A stretch of 64,000 nucleotides of DNA from Amoebidium appalachense (taxonomy: Eukaryota > Ichthyosporea), in NCBI GenBank assembly GCA_963693365.1, contig CAVNZM010000008.1, forward strand, positions 9,858,001 through 9,922,000. The letters run 5' to 3'. The notes beneath the pieces were generated by a model, which saw only the letters and a program-made list of their open reading frames with translations, was not told the origin of the DNA and did not search any database. Each line of letters opens with the position of its first letter. Positions within the stretch are counted from its first letter, which is position 1. Shown in pieces: positions 1 to 12,613 of this stretch. Made by a program: the position numbers and the translations under genes.

Positions 1-1014
1 GATGAAAGGGGGTGAAAGGGTGGGTCTTGCACCTTTCCCGCAGCTTGAGCGGCCGCTACGGCAGCGTTCAGAAACAGCTCCAACTCTGACATTCTCTCAG
101 GGTTATGCAAACCGCTAGTGAGTCTTCTTATGTGTTGGCTATAATCGTTTAGCCGGACTGATCATAGCGAGGCGCAGGGAGAAAAACGGCCGAAGTAAGT
201 GAAAATACTTTTTGCCAAACGTCTGCCGGCCTGTGCAGGCCAGTGGCGGCCGGTGGATCTCATTCGGAAATTTATGCAAATAGAATCCCGCTAAACTCAA
301 AATATAACCAAATGTGGCAACAAGCGAGCTTTTTTTGGTATAGAGTTAAATATATTCTCCCTAGCCTGAGAGAGGCCGTTGTTGCCTTCAAGTTCTTTAT
401 TGAAGTCAAAAAAAGTGGAAGGCTGACCCAACCACACCCTCTTCCTCCCCTTACCTTTACGGTACTCCGACTACTCCGAGGCTCTCAGGGGATATGCCCG
501 TGATATCTGTTATCCCGGATGTATCCCCCCCCCCCCCCCCCCCCCCCCCAACCACCACCACCACCACCCCTCCCCCAAACCCCCTTCGGCTCAGCACACA
601 AACACACACACAGACATATACACCTGGCCCGATTCGAACATCTTACACCAATGTCCATCTTTTTTATCAATAGTGATACTTCTTCTTCTCTTCTGCACCT
701 ACGGCACGTCAAAACACACGCTTGACGGCACGCTTTGTGCAACTCAGGCATGTTCCTCCTTACGTGTAGACTCTACTGACGTTGTCATGCCTGCAGGCCA
801 TCAGTAATGATTATTACATTGAAAAAGGCTGTATTACATACCAGAACACAAGCAGACGATTCCACACATATACATGGGCCGACAGTCGTACTCAGAACAG
901 AGGCCGAGTGCATCTTGTTAACTTAATTATGCTACCAAACTTGAACTAAACCAACCGTTAATTTATCAACAAAGAGCAAGCAGGGTGGGAAATTTTTCAT
1001 CCCTTGCCCTTTTT
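1..1014. other. 3' flank of the alcohol dehydrogenase gene, no gene seen
   Basis: No open frame here resembles a protein family. A run of 25 C lies at 525-549, followed by ACC/CCA triplets. The small frames through the C run are low-complexity translations. The stretch presumably holds the 3' UTR and terminator of the minus-strand dehydrogenase; a minus-strand AATAAA-like hexamer near 397-402 is only a weak candidate signal. Confidence 0.4.
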
Positions 1015-2178
1015 CTACTTTTGGTCATATACCTCAGCATACAAACGTTCAATCTCTTGCACGCTCGCAATTCTCGGGTTATTGCTAGGTGACCCCGACT
1101 CAATAGCCTGCCTAGACATGAGGGGGATGAGCTTAAAGAACTCCTGTCTATCCACCCCATATTCTCTTAAAGTTGGCACCTTCAAATCTTCATTCAGTTT
1201 GCGTAAACCAGCCACCAAAGCCCCAACAGCTTCCCCATCACTACAATGTTGCGGAGCAAGTCCCATCACCCGTGCACAGTCAGCATACCGGTTCGCCGCC
1301 TCTGTCGCCGAAAACTCTGTTACTGACGGTAACAACATGGCGTTCGATAGACCGTGTGGGATGTGGAAAAAAGCACCCAAAGGGCGTGCCATTCCATGTA
1401 CCAACCCCACTGATGCATTTGAAAAGGCTATCCCGGCCTGTGTTGCCCCCAACATCACCGCCTCACGTGCCGTTCGGTCAGATGGATGTGTGCACACGGT
1501 GCGAAGATGCGAGTGAAGCAACTGCATGGCTACCTTGGCATGTGTGTCCGAGAACGGGTTGCTTTTCCTGCTTACATATGCCTCTAAGGCATGCACGAGA
1601 CTGTCAATGCCTGTGTCGGCCGTAAGCCTGAGCGGTTTTGTAAGCGTAAATTCATAATCCACAATGGCTGCCTGTGGAAGGAATGCGCTTCCCACGCACA
1701 ACATCTTCTCGTTTGTTTCGACATCAGTAATGACGGTTACGCGAGAAACCTCCGAGCCTGTTCCTGCAGTTGTTGGTATCGCGATTAGTGGTAATGCCTC
1801 GGTGTCGCACACTCTTGGCGCCTTATAATCTCTCATACGTCCTCCAAACCTTGCCAGAACACCGGCCGCTTTTGCTGTATCGATCGGACTGCCTCCTCCG
1901 AGTGCAATCAGCCCATCATGGTTGAATTCGTGCAAACGACTTACTACGGCTTGGATTGTGTCTGTTGTTGGATCCTGTATTGTGTCTGTAAACGTTGAAT
2001 GAGGCAACTGAGCTTGGTCCAGAAGACTGCTCACCTTACCCACCACACCGGTTCTGGCCAAATTGGGGCCGCTAACCAGAAGTGGGTTCCTGAGTCCCAG
2101 TTGTTGGACGAGAAGGGGTAGTTGGCTTACAGTGCCACCACCAATCAACAGATGGCGAGGCAGAGAGATGGAAGCCAT
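1015..2178 (-). CDS. Iron-containing alcohol dehydrogenase, intronless
   Basis: NAD(P)-dependent group III alcohol dehydrogenase, interconverting an alcohol and an aldehyde or ketone; the substrate cannot be told from sequence. The frame runs 387 codons from the Met at 2178, the usual family length. An in-frame Met 11 codons upstream (2211) lies in the repeat junction and would add a non-family leader, so 2178 is preferred. The Rossmann-like N-terminal half has GGGSPID at residues 94-100 and TTAGTGSE at 136-143. Metal ligands expected for the family are present: D192, H196, H261 and H275 (HGMARPLG and FHIPHG context). There are no introns, unlike every other gene here, and the sequence looks bacterial in style, so horizontal acquisition is possible. 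No N-terminal targeting peptide is evident. Family assignment is firm; physiological role is open (fermentation or aldehyde reduction). Confidence 0.93.
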   Translation of the reverse strand: MASISLPRHLLIGGGTVSQLPLLVQQLGLRNPLLVSGPNLARTGVVGKVSSLLDQAQLPHSTFTDTIQDPTTDTIQAVVSRLHEFNHDGLIALGGGSPIDTAKAAGVLARFGGRMRDYKAPRVCDTEALPLIAIPTTAGTGSEVSRVTVITDVETNEKMLCVGSAFLPQAAIVDYEFTLTKPLRLTADTGIDSLVHALEAYVSRKSNPFSDTHAKVAMQLLHSHLRTVCTHPSDRTAREAVMLGATQAGIAFSNASVGLVHGMARPLGAFFHIPHGLSNAMLLPSVTEFSATEAANRYADCARVMGLAPQHCSDGEAVGALVAGLRKLNEDLKVPTLREYGVDRQEFFKLIPLMSRQAIESGSPSNNPRIASVQEIERLYAEVYDQK

Positions 2179-2200
2179 CAGTGTGTGTACCTCTATCAAC

Positions 2201-3053
2201 TTGTTCAGCACCTTACCAGCCTAGCGTGAGAGTTACCACTGGAGCCTTCCTAGCCTATGGTGGTAGTTAGTGTAGCAAAGGTAAAGCTGACTTTCACTTA
2301 AGCCTGAGCAACAGTTTTGTCAGCCGCATAGACAGCAAGGGCTGTTTATCTAGGAGGCCTTGATAGACAGCCGCATGCAGTCATGTGGCCTGAGTCATGT
2401 CATACCGTAGTCTTCGTTGGTCCCGGTAGAGTCTGTTGAGCCAGAACTACCTCCCTATATGGCAAGAAGCAAGCCTTAGAGGTACAACTTGTTCAGCACC
2501 TTACCAGCCTAGCGTGAGAGTTACCACTGGAGCCTTCCTAGCCTATGGTGGTAGTTAGTGTAGCAAAGGTAAAGCTGACTTTCACTTAAGCCTGAGCAAC
2601 AGTTTTGTCAGCCGCATAGACAGCAAGGGCTGTTTATCTAGGAGGCCTTGATAGACAGCCGCATGCAGTCATGTGGCCTGAGTCATGTCATACCGTAGTC
2701 TTCGTTGGTCCCGGTAGAGTCTGTTGAGCCAGAACTACCTCCCTATATGGCAAGAAGCAAGCCTTAGAGGTACAACTTGTTCAGCACCTTACCAGCCTAG
2801 CGTGAGAGTTACCACTGGAGCCTTCCTAGCCTATGGTGGTAGTTAGTGTAGCAAAGGTAAAGCTGACTTTCACTTAAGCCTGAGCAACAGTTTTGTCAGC
2901 CGCATAGACAGCAAGGGCTGTTTATCTAGGAGGCCTTGATAGACAGCCGCATGCAGTCATGTGGCCTGAGTCATGTCATACCGTAGTCTTCGTTGGTCCC
3001 GGTAGAGTCTGTTGAGCCAGAACTACCTCCCTATATGGCAAGAAGCAAGCCTT
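2201..3053. repeat. Three tandem 288-bp repeats
   Basis: Units start at 2201, 2489 and 2777 with TTGTTCAGCACCTTACCAGC, and by eye look identical; the third is cut about 11 bp short. Each carries TGAGTCA and two copies of an ATAGACAGC-type word. The array lies directly upstream of the minus-strand dehydrogenase start, so it is either a repeated promoter/5' UTR module or a satellite stopping at the gene. No coding potential was seen. Confidence 0.95.
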
Positions 3054-4251
3054 ATTAGGTAAACTTTGAATCCCCCTAACCTCTCTGACTCAGCCTGTGT
3101 GCACCTTCAAGGTGGCAGTGCGCCGTGCCTCCGGCGACCAGCTACCGTGCTCTCTCCCATTTAGAATAGGAAAAAACAAGTTCAGAACTTCGAAAGCTTG
3201 CAAGGAAAGAAAATATGTTTGTTATTTACTATCTGTTATCACTGCTCTTTCCCCCACTACTGTATTTACTGAAAGATAAAGCTATTAGATCTTCGTTCCC
3301 GGAGCCAATAGAAACGCTTGGTGCGTCAATTTGACGTCATCGCGGCTCACTGAGCCACGCCGAACTGCCGCCCCAGAATCAGAGTAGGAGGCCTTGCCAG
3401 TTCGAAACGCGTCACAGACCCAGTCAAGTCAAACCTTCTGAAAGGAAAAGAGGCTCTGAGAGAAAGAGAAAGCACTTATCTGTCCTTGGCAACAGGATTG
3501 GTTTTTCTTTCTTCTTTGTGTTGATAGGATGAGAGAGAATTATTGAATGTGCTTCTCTTTTCCGTATACATCTTGAATAGGTTTTTTTTTCTCTTTGTAT
3601 CGACTTCATAAGCTTGGGGAAAATCATAAAAACGGGGGCTCTGCGTGGACGGTGTTCATACTTAGGTGGGTTCCTGTAGCGGCTGGAAGAAAACAGCTAC
3701 TACTTAAGAGCGTTCATTTTGTGAAGAGTTTGTTTTGCGTTGTTCGGCGCCACTTTGGACTTTGCAGACACTAGTTAGCCTGCAGGTACAAGGACCGCCA
3801 AACTCATTGAACTGTAGGTAGGTTGCTCCCGAAGCTCCTCGAACCGTACTTTGCTGTTTCTTGTTTACTTCCGGTAGCTTTTTTGGTGTGTGTGCTTTCA
3901 TTTTAGTGATTCATTGGTTCTGGTGCAGTGATGTCGGTGTGAGGTTGTGTTACGGTGTGTGTGTGTGTGGGTGGGGGGGGGGGGGGGGGGGGGGAGGGGC
4001 TCGTCTGTGTATGCTTGTATGCCTGTGTACCTGTGCGCGCACACCCACACATGCAAGTGTGTGTGCATCACCTCAAGACCTTACAGCACATGTTCTTGTG
4101 TGCCGATACATACACATACCAACGGGAAAATGGCCGAAAACCAGCGGCTTGCTCTCACCTTTTGTTGCAGGTTTTTTTTTTGACGATCCTGCGCGTTTTA
4201 GCTTTACAGCTGGTAACACACTTGCGTTTGTGCCAACCAGGCACCACCACA
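3054..4251 (+). promoter_or_regulatory. Upstream region shared by dehydrogenase and LARP1
   Basis: This non-coding stretch separates the repeats from the LARP1 start. A palindromic TGACGTCA (CRE/bZIP type) lies at 3332-3339, with CCAAT at about 3305. A G22 run lies at 3973-3994. The bases before the LARP1 ATG (CAACCAG then GCACCACCACA) could be a splice acceptor, so a 5' UTR intron containing the G run is possible. No TATA box or start site can be fixed. Confidence 0.3.
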
Positions 4252-5442
4252 ATGGCTGAAGTGGTGGTCGAGAAGCCGCCTACGGAGGCAAACATGCCGC
4301 TGCCTGCTTGCCCAAGTGTCCCAGCAACTGGTACGCTATTGGTCTTGGGACCTGTGAAGGGTTCTTCATTGCTGGTGTTGCATGCAACAGATGCATATGC
4401 CTAGGAACTCACGAGTTTGCTTGGTTTTTTTGGGGTGGTTAAGGTGCTTGAACACCTATAGGCCTGTGCTTGTTTGGTTGCACAAACACAGAGACCACAG
4501 AAACATGCGCAAATACATACACGAATACAACATTAACATACTCTATACATAAACAAGTTCACAAACTTGCCCGCGTGCTCAACACACAGATACGCTTCCC
4601 TGCACACAGAGACACAGGCAGACATGCAGAAATAAAGCAACACATGCAACATGAAATGCGGACACACCATGCGCATGAACACACACACACACACACACAC
4701 ACACATGCACACACACACATGCTTCGCTCGTACCAGTTTATGATCAATGCTCCAGAGTTCTTCCCCCCCCCCCCCCCCCCTCCCCCCGACTGTTCTCTTC
4801 CTTATTCCCTCCTCCTCCACTTTTCTTTTTCAGCGCTCCTGCATGCCCCTATGCCCAGTCCTCCCACTCAGCGTACCCCCTTTACCTGCCCCTTTACATC
4901 TCCCTTATCGTTTTTACCCCCCCCCCCCCCCTCCCTCCTCCCCCCCCCCCCCCCTTCCCCGCACTACTTCTGCGCCTCCCACCCCCTCCTCCCCACCCCT
5001 CCTTCCTGTTGCCTTTCCCTCTGTGTTCCCTCCATCCGCCCGTTTTCCTTGTTTCTGCGTATAGTGCATGTGCCTAACAGTGTGGTTTATTTATAGCCAA
5101 GGTGGCAGACGCTGCGTCCTCAAGTGCCCCTGCCACTCAAGGGGAGGCTGGTAGCCCTTCCAAGGCAGGCAGCCAGGTGTGTTTCATGCAGGATTTTCTT
5201 CTTTTTTCCCCTTCAAAGCTCTACATATTTTACATAATCTTTATGTGTGATTTGCATTGTGTTGTGTCCGTATGAATGTGCACTTCGTACTCTATAATGC
5301 GTTCTATCCCCCCCCCCCCCTCCCGCCCCTTTAGGACCAGATTTTGCTTCTTTGGACTCTGTCCAGAAGCTGTGTATGGGTTGGATAGTGGTCGTGTCGG
5401 TTCTAACCGGTGGTTCTTCGTTTGCTATGGAGGATGGGATGC

Positions 5443-5474
<32 letters not shown>

Positions 5475-5476
5475 AC

Positions 5477-5510
<34 letters not shown>

Positions 5511-5916
5511 TTACAACACAAACACACACAAAAGCCGCCACCACCACCACACACACGCGCACACCTCTGAAACACGAATGTATAACCACACGTACACAGC
5601 ACATACACACACAGGCGCTCCATGTGTGTGTGTACACACACAGCACATACACACATGACATACACACGCACACACACACACACACAACACACACACACAC
5701 ACACACACACGCGCGCGCTGACAAGATATGCATATAAACTTGCAGAAACAGCCACACACATGCTCGCGCGCGCAGACACGCACACATGCACACATGCACA
5801 CACACGCAACCACGCACGCGCGCACACACACACATACATGTGCGTGCGCATATGCTGGCAAGCAAATAAAAGCAGAAACACATGTGTGCGTTCACGCGCA
5901 CACACACACACACACA

Positions 5917-5968
<52 letters not shown>

Positions 5969-7014
5969 CACGCGCGCACACAGATTGGTGCAGCCTGGCG
6001 CTGTGCACACCGACACTTCCTTGACACAAACTCCATCACATACCACTGCAAATCTAACCATACCCCCGCCACAGGGTGAAAAGAGTGATAAATCCGGCGG
6101 TCGCAGGGGGTCAAAAGATGGGGGGAAAGGAGGAAAAGGTGGCGAGGGAGACGGCCAACGGGTCAGAAAGGATAGTGGGAGGGATGGGCGAGATAGGAAT
6201 GATGGGAGGGAGAACAGGGACCGTGCAAAGGGTGAGTGCGCGTGTGTGATATTGTGTGGGTTGAGTGCCTTTGAACGGGACAGGGCGTGGTTGCCGTAGG
6301 ATGGCTGCTTGGCATCGTCTTTTTCTTTTCTTTTCTTTTCTTTTAGCTTTTTTGTTTTTTTTTGGGGGGGGGGGGGGAGGGCAGGGAGGAGGGGGCGGGG
6401 GAGGAGCTTTTGCTGGTGTGCGTGTGCGTGCGTTCGTGCGCAGGCGCGCGTGCAGGTGTAGGTGCACAGGTGCATGCGTGCGTGCGTGCTGTAAACATGC
6501 TTTACGTGCAGACTAGCTGCAGCCCAGTTGTTAATCTGGTTGTTTCTCCACATGGCAGGGCAGCGTGGTGGCCACGGTGGTGGCAAGCATGATGGCTCAA
6601 AGGGCCATGACAGGTTTGCAATGCCTCCCCCCCCCCCCCCCCCCTCCCCCCTCGTCCTCCCTCCCGTCCCCTCTCTCCCACCCTCCCGCTTTGTTCAGAG
6701 AGGGAAAAAAAGAAAGAGAAAGAAAACGACACACATGGCCGCAGACACATGTATATGCCCACCAACACAGGCATGCGAGTGTGCACACGTACACACAGAC
6801 ACGCGCATGCGCGCACACACAGGCACACGGACATGCGCATGCACACACACACACGCGCGCGCGCGAACACACACACACAGGCACACGGACAGGCACAGGC
6901 ACGCAGGCGCGCGTGCACACACACACACACACACAGAGGCACACAGGCTAACACACAAGCACGCGGCAGGCACTCACACAAACACACCCATTCAAACACC
7001 CATATACACGTACG

Positions 7015-7099
<85 letters not shown>

Positions 7100-7926
7100 G
7101 CACAATAACATAGAAACATGCACCTGTATTTGTACGCGAACTTGGCTGAGTGCAGTCAAACCCACACACACACACACACACCTCTGCACCCACAGTCACA
7201 CACACATACATATGCATTCACATATCCCAGGCATACGAGCACACTTCTGCAGTCACGCACATACACCCCAACTACATTCGACAAGGGTCTAACATGAAAC
7301 TGCTCCTGTATCATTTTCCCTCCAGTTGCCTGCCGGCAATAATGGTTTTTTACACCATGGCATCGACAGACAGTGTGAATTTTATCTGCCTTTTTGTAGG
7401 TTTTGCAACATTTCAGAAAAGAATATTGATGGTATATTTTCTGGTGCAGGAGCCAACATGGATCGAGGGGTGATGGCAGGAAGGACAGAAGGGATGGAGA
7501 GGGGTGGGGTGGACGGAGGGGTGTGCGCCAAGGTATCCCTCCCCCCTCCCCCCTCTCCTCTCGCTTACACCCACCCACCCATGATACCCCCCCTCCCCCC
7601 CCCCCCCCCCTTGTAATGCCCCCTCCGCCCCTCCCCCTCCCCCTCCCCTCATTGCCTTCCACATCGCTGCAGCTGCTATGCGAATGATAAGGACTGAGTT
7701 CCGTTTCTGATCGACACAAACACATGCACATGTACCCGCACAAACAGAGATGCATGCTATACAGACACGTGCGTGCGTGCGTGCGTGCGTGCACACACAC
7801 GCGCACGCGCTATCACACACCCCGCACGCAGGCACACGCACATAGACATCGGTGTGACACGGCTACACAAGCACACGTATATCAACACCCTATCCCCCTG
7901 CCTCCCCCTCTGCCTCCCCCCCCTCA

Positions 7927-7957
<31 letters not shown>

Positions 7958-8868
7958 GCCCCCCAACCACCACCACCACTTCTTCCCCCTCTTCAAAACA
8001 TAAGCACACGCAAAGACATTCGCATACCTTATCTTCCTCTGCGAATATCATACTTAGATTTCTTTTAGAATCCAGCGTTGTAAAGGAAATATTACAGTGT
8101 ATTCCTGCATTCTGCAGTGTGGCGTCAATTTGCTGTTGTTTTATTGTGTTCCTTGAGCATACAGAAATCACCATTAAGGAGTGAGTCCTAGAGATATGCC
8201 GACCTAGTCATTAACCCCATGATCAGTGGGTGGGTACAACAGTGGCTTTGCCCCTCCCGGATACTACTACGGGCAGGGTGTACCTCCGTTCATGGGGGAC
8301 CCAACCATCTTTTACCCTCCTCAGCAGGTCGACGACAAGATTCTGACGGAGAAAATAAGGGCGCAGATGTGAGTGTGGGTGGGTGGGTGGGTGGGTGGGT
8401 CTGGTGTGTTTGTGTGTTTGTGGGGAGGGGGTGATGGTGGCAACGAGTATACCAATTGACAGGCAAGTTGGTTAGTTGGCATGTGTGCCTGCCTGTGTCT
8501 ATATGTGCATTGCATGGGTATGGGGACGTTCATACACAGTGAGTCATGTTGTGTGTGCGGACATGCTATCACATGTTGCATCCTTGCCTGTCCGTGTGTT
8601 TGTGTGCCTTTGTGTGCACAAAATTTCAATGGCTCACTCATTCAGCGCGTACTTGAGTATGGGCACAGGTGGGTGCGTTTTGGTGAAAGGTGTGGGGAGG
8701 GGGAGGGGGGGCTTGTTTTCCATTTCGTGTCTAGCTTTCCTGCTGTGTGGTTTTGATTAGCAACTAGAGTGGTGGATGTACTGACACTGTTTGCTGGGTG
8801 CAGTGAATACTACTTCAGCGAGGAAAATCTGCTGAAGGACCTCTATCTGCGCCAGCAGGTTTGTAGAG

Positions 8869-8942
<74 letters not shown>

Positions 8943-9360
8943 ATGCCAAGTTTTGTACTTGATGAGTGAATCATCTGGCCACACGAATATACACACATTC
9001 ACACATACCCACACACACCCACACACACATTAACCCGCCTACCCATACGCGCACTCACCTACCCTCCCACGCACCGGCCCGCACGCCCACCCACTCATAC
9101 GCACAATTATTAATGCACACACCCACTAACACAGGTTTATGCCCACATGCCTGCTTGCCCACCCGCAGGCTCACACACATGCACATAGACGCGCGCGCAC
9201 ACACATACACAAACACACACACACATGTACATCATTATCTAACCAGCTCGGATGCCCGTGCAGATGACGGACCAGGGGTTCATCCCTGTGGCCTTCATTG
9301 CTGGCTTCAACCGTGTGCGCATGTTGACCAACAACTTGGAGCTGATAGTCCAGGTACACA

Positions 9361-9397
<37 letters not shown>

Positions 9398-9492
9398 CCG
9401 CCGCCGCCGGAGGATAGGCCCCGTTTAGTATGCATCACTCGTGCATCGTGTTCTCCCCAATGATGTGTACTTTGTACTCTGTAGCGCATTCT

Positions 9493-9530
<38 letters not shown>

Positions 9531-11559
9531 TTTCTCCCCGTGGAAGACTTGGGCTCTTCGTGAGATTGAGTTCTGCTCATGATGCATACTCCTTGTGTGC
9601 GCTCTGCAATCTGCATAGTGAGCAAACCCCAAACTCGAACAGCCAATCGTAAATCTGAAAGGGAAAAACCCCCTTTTTTGGTCTGATTCGCGGCTCTCTG
9701 ACTGGACCAAGACAACAGCAATTCAAAAACTCAACAAAAATGCTATAACTTTTAAACCATTGGTCCAACTGTTCTAAAACTTTCTAAAACAACTTAACTG
9801 TTGGTCAACTTAAGTTTAGGACTCCGCTTCACAACAAAAGTCACGTGCTTCACAGGTCTACACTAAGGGAGGGCCAAAATACTAAATTTTCTCCTCGAGA
9901 GCGATTCTGATCGTTCGCCGCATGGAACCAATGACGTCAACAAGATTATGCGACAGATGACGAAAAAAACTGCGACAAACTGCATCCTTATGATTACCCC
10001 TGGAATTACGTATCAAATACAATACGCTTGATTGGCTCTCTTGAGCATCGGCATTCAATTTTAAATGATATATAGCCAATCGCTAGGCGCATCGCGATCC
10101 TATACCAACCAGCTTTAGCCGAATTTCATAGAAGGGGGATCTGCTTAGCAACGATTCGATGTTCCAATTTGGAGTCTGCTTGCATAGTGTGGTTGGTTGT
10201 GACAATGCACTTCGTGCTCGCCAACACATTCTTTACCTCCCCCCCCCCCCCCCCCCCAAAAAAAAAAAAAAAAAAAAAAAAATAACAATAACAACAACAA
10301 TAATAATAGTATAAATACCAAAAAAAAAAATTAAAAAATGGAAAGGTAAAGGAAACCACCCCCCCCCCCCCCCCCCTCCGCGTCTTTTCCTCCTCTTACC
10401 TTTCGATCCTCTCTCTCCCCCGTATCCACTTACAGATCGGGCCTCAACCAAATCCTCCCTTTACCATTTTCTGAACAATCTGTTAGCATTTATTTACTTT
10501 GGTCTTTTCTCTATACCCGTGTTCCGTTTTTCACCCCATTCATTCACTCCACTGTCCTGCAGTCGCTGAAGGACAGCAACGAGGTGGAACTGTCGCCCGA
10601 CTTCTTCTTTTTGCGCAAAAAGGGGGATTGGGACCGCTGGCTTGCCGTGAAGGTAGGCTACCCTTAGTCGGTAACTTTCCTTTAAATGGAATTTGCGCAT
10701 TTTCTAACAATGGAGATCTCACCATATAAAGGCGAAGTCAATTATTGAATCTGATGTCAATACGACGTTATCGACGTTATTTTATAACGGCATATTGATG
10801 ACACAGCATGAAATGCCTACATAGACCCCAATGGAGCCGTGTGTAGTCTATGATGTAGTCTTAATCACGTTTGTCATTGTTTCAGGTCGAACCTCTAGTG
10901 TATCCGCTTGTTTGGGAACATTTCTTATGTCCCAATATCTGGCGTCCGTTTTTGATGACCTGTTTTGCTCCTCGCATCTGTTGCAATCGAATTTCTTCTT
11001 TTAATTACATCTCTTGTAAGTTTGTTGTTAATCTCACCTCTGTTAGGTGGGAAACAACAGAATGCGGCTGCCAAAGAAAGATGTGCGTGTTCAACCGTTT
11101 TGTTGTCGTTCCCCTTTCATTTTCATCTGGCACTTTTTTGACAACACACCACTGCTTTTCCCCCCCGTTCACAGGAGTCACCAGCAACAGAAGGAAGTGA
11201 AGCCAAGAAAGCAGACGGAGAAAACAAGGAAAACATTCAATCAGAGCAAGCGGAAGGGAAACAGGGCGAAAAGAAGGAAGGGGAGGGAGCACAACTTAAG
11301 GGGAGGGAGGTCGCAAAGGCAACAGAAACGGAAAAGAAGGATGGAGGGGAGAAGGACGGGGGTGATCGGGCAGCGGGACTGAAGTTTGGGGTGGAGAAGA
11401 AGAAGAACGAAGCTGGGGAGTGGACGGAGGTTAGAAAGCGGAAGCGACTGCCGTCACGAAGGTATGTATGCTCTGTCCTCAGCGAACATGCATGGGCTAC
11501 ATGCATATGCGGGCGATTGTTAGGTGTTTGTGTCTGTGTGCATTTACATGTCTCCCCCC

Positions 11560-11590
<31 letters not shown>

Positions 11591-12383
11591 AAAAAAAAAA
11601 AGATGATGTCACCGAGCGTATAATTGGCTGTCCGTTGACTTTTGCCCATGTTTGGTGTTGTCCTGTATTTTTCTGGATCCTGAAAGAGCACGGAGTGCGA
11701 TGATTGCCTCTGCCTATACTTGGTCTATCTATCTATATATGACTTTGACTTTATCTTTAACCATCGCCATATAAGATGCGTACACAATAAAAAGAAATAT
11801 CCTTTTTAGTCGCTAACTGCTGCTTTCTGCATAATCACAGCCTGGACCCGCAAGATGAGCAACTAGCTGCAGAGGAGGGCAAAACGGTCGAAGAGTTGGA
11901 TTTCCAGTTCGATGAGGAGTTGAGAAACGACGGCAAAAACAAACAGAACACAAGGATGGCCGGTCTTGATGAGTTTGAGAACGAGGATGAGGAAGATACG
12001 GCATCGGAGGTACGATTTTGCCGATTAGCCGATTTGACGATTTGCGATTGGAAATTTGAGGGGCAAGGGATGGGGGGGGGGGGGGGGGGGTGGAAGGGAG
12101 GGGAGGGAAGGGTTGGGGGGAGGGGGGGGGGGGGGAGGAGGGGGAAGGGAAGGTGCAACCCGACCTTTGTGGCGTGTGTGCATGTTCGGGGGCTGTGTAC
12201 AGGCGTAAGATATGTGTGTGTGGCCCTCCATATCGGCACTAAGAGAATTCACAAGCCCTTTCGCGCACACACATAAACCACCAGCACGCTCACGCACACG
12301 TTACTTCCCTCAATGCAACACACATACGCCACCAGCACGCACACACGCGCGATGTTTCCCAGCGCAACACACAGACCCCACCA

Positions 12384-12441
<58 letters not shown>

Positions 12442-12573
12442 ACACCCACACATTACACACACACAGCATATCCCAGCGTCATACACACACACACACGCCC
12501 ACCACACGCACAGCATCTCCCAACGTCATACACACACACACACGCCCACCACACACACAGCTTTTCCCAACGC

Positions 12574-12613
<40 letters not shown>

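Larger units (their letters stand above)
8227..10652 (+). other. LARP1 La-motif exons 6-9
   Basis: Four exons encode the winged-helix La motif. The key block is [20 protein letters not shown], split across the intron between 8368 and 8804 through the Ile codon (AT|T), followed by [18 protein letters not shown] (9264-9353) and [12 protein letters not shown] (10563-10652). The IEYYFS...NL...[13 protein letters not shown] pattern is LARP1-type rather than genuine La. The domain binds 3'-terminal RNA in the family. Confidence 0.92.

Noticed and set aside
1004-1625. Overlapping plus-strand frames of 150-170 codons
   Set aside because: They are antisense shadows of the alcohol dehydrogenase, which has all family motifs on the minus strand.
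5213-7292. Long open frames of Cys/Val, His/Thr or Pro repeats, up to 457 codons
   Set aside because: They are translations of (CA)n, (GT)n and poly-C/G through LARP1 introns; flanking sequence shows no domain, and real exons with matching phases lie between them.
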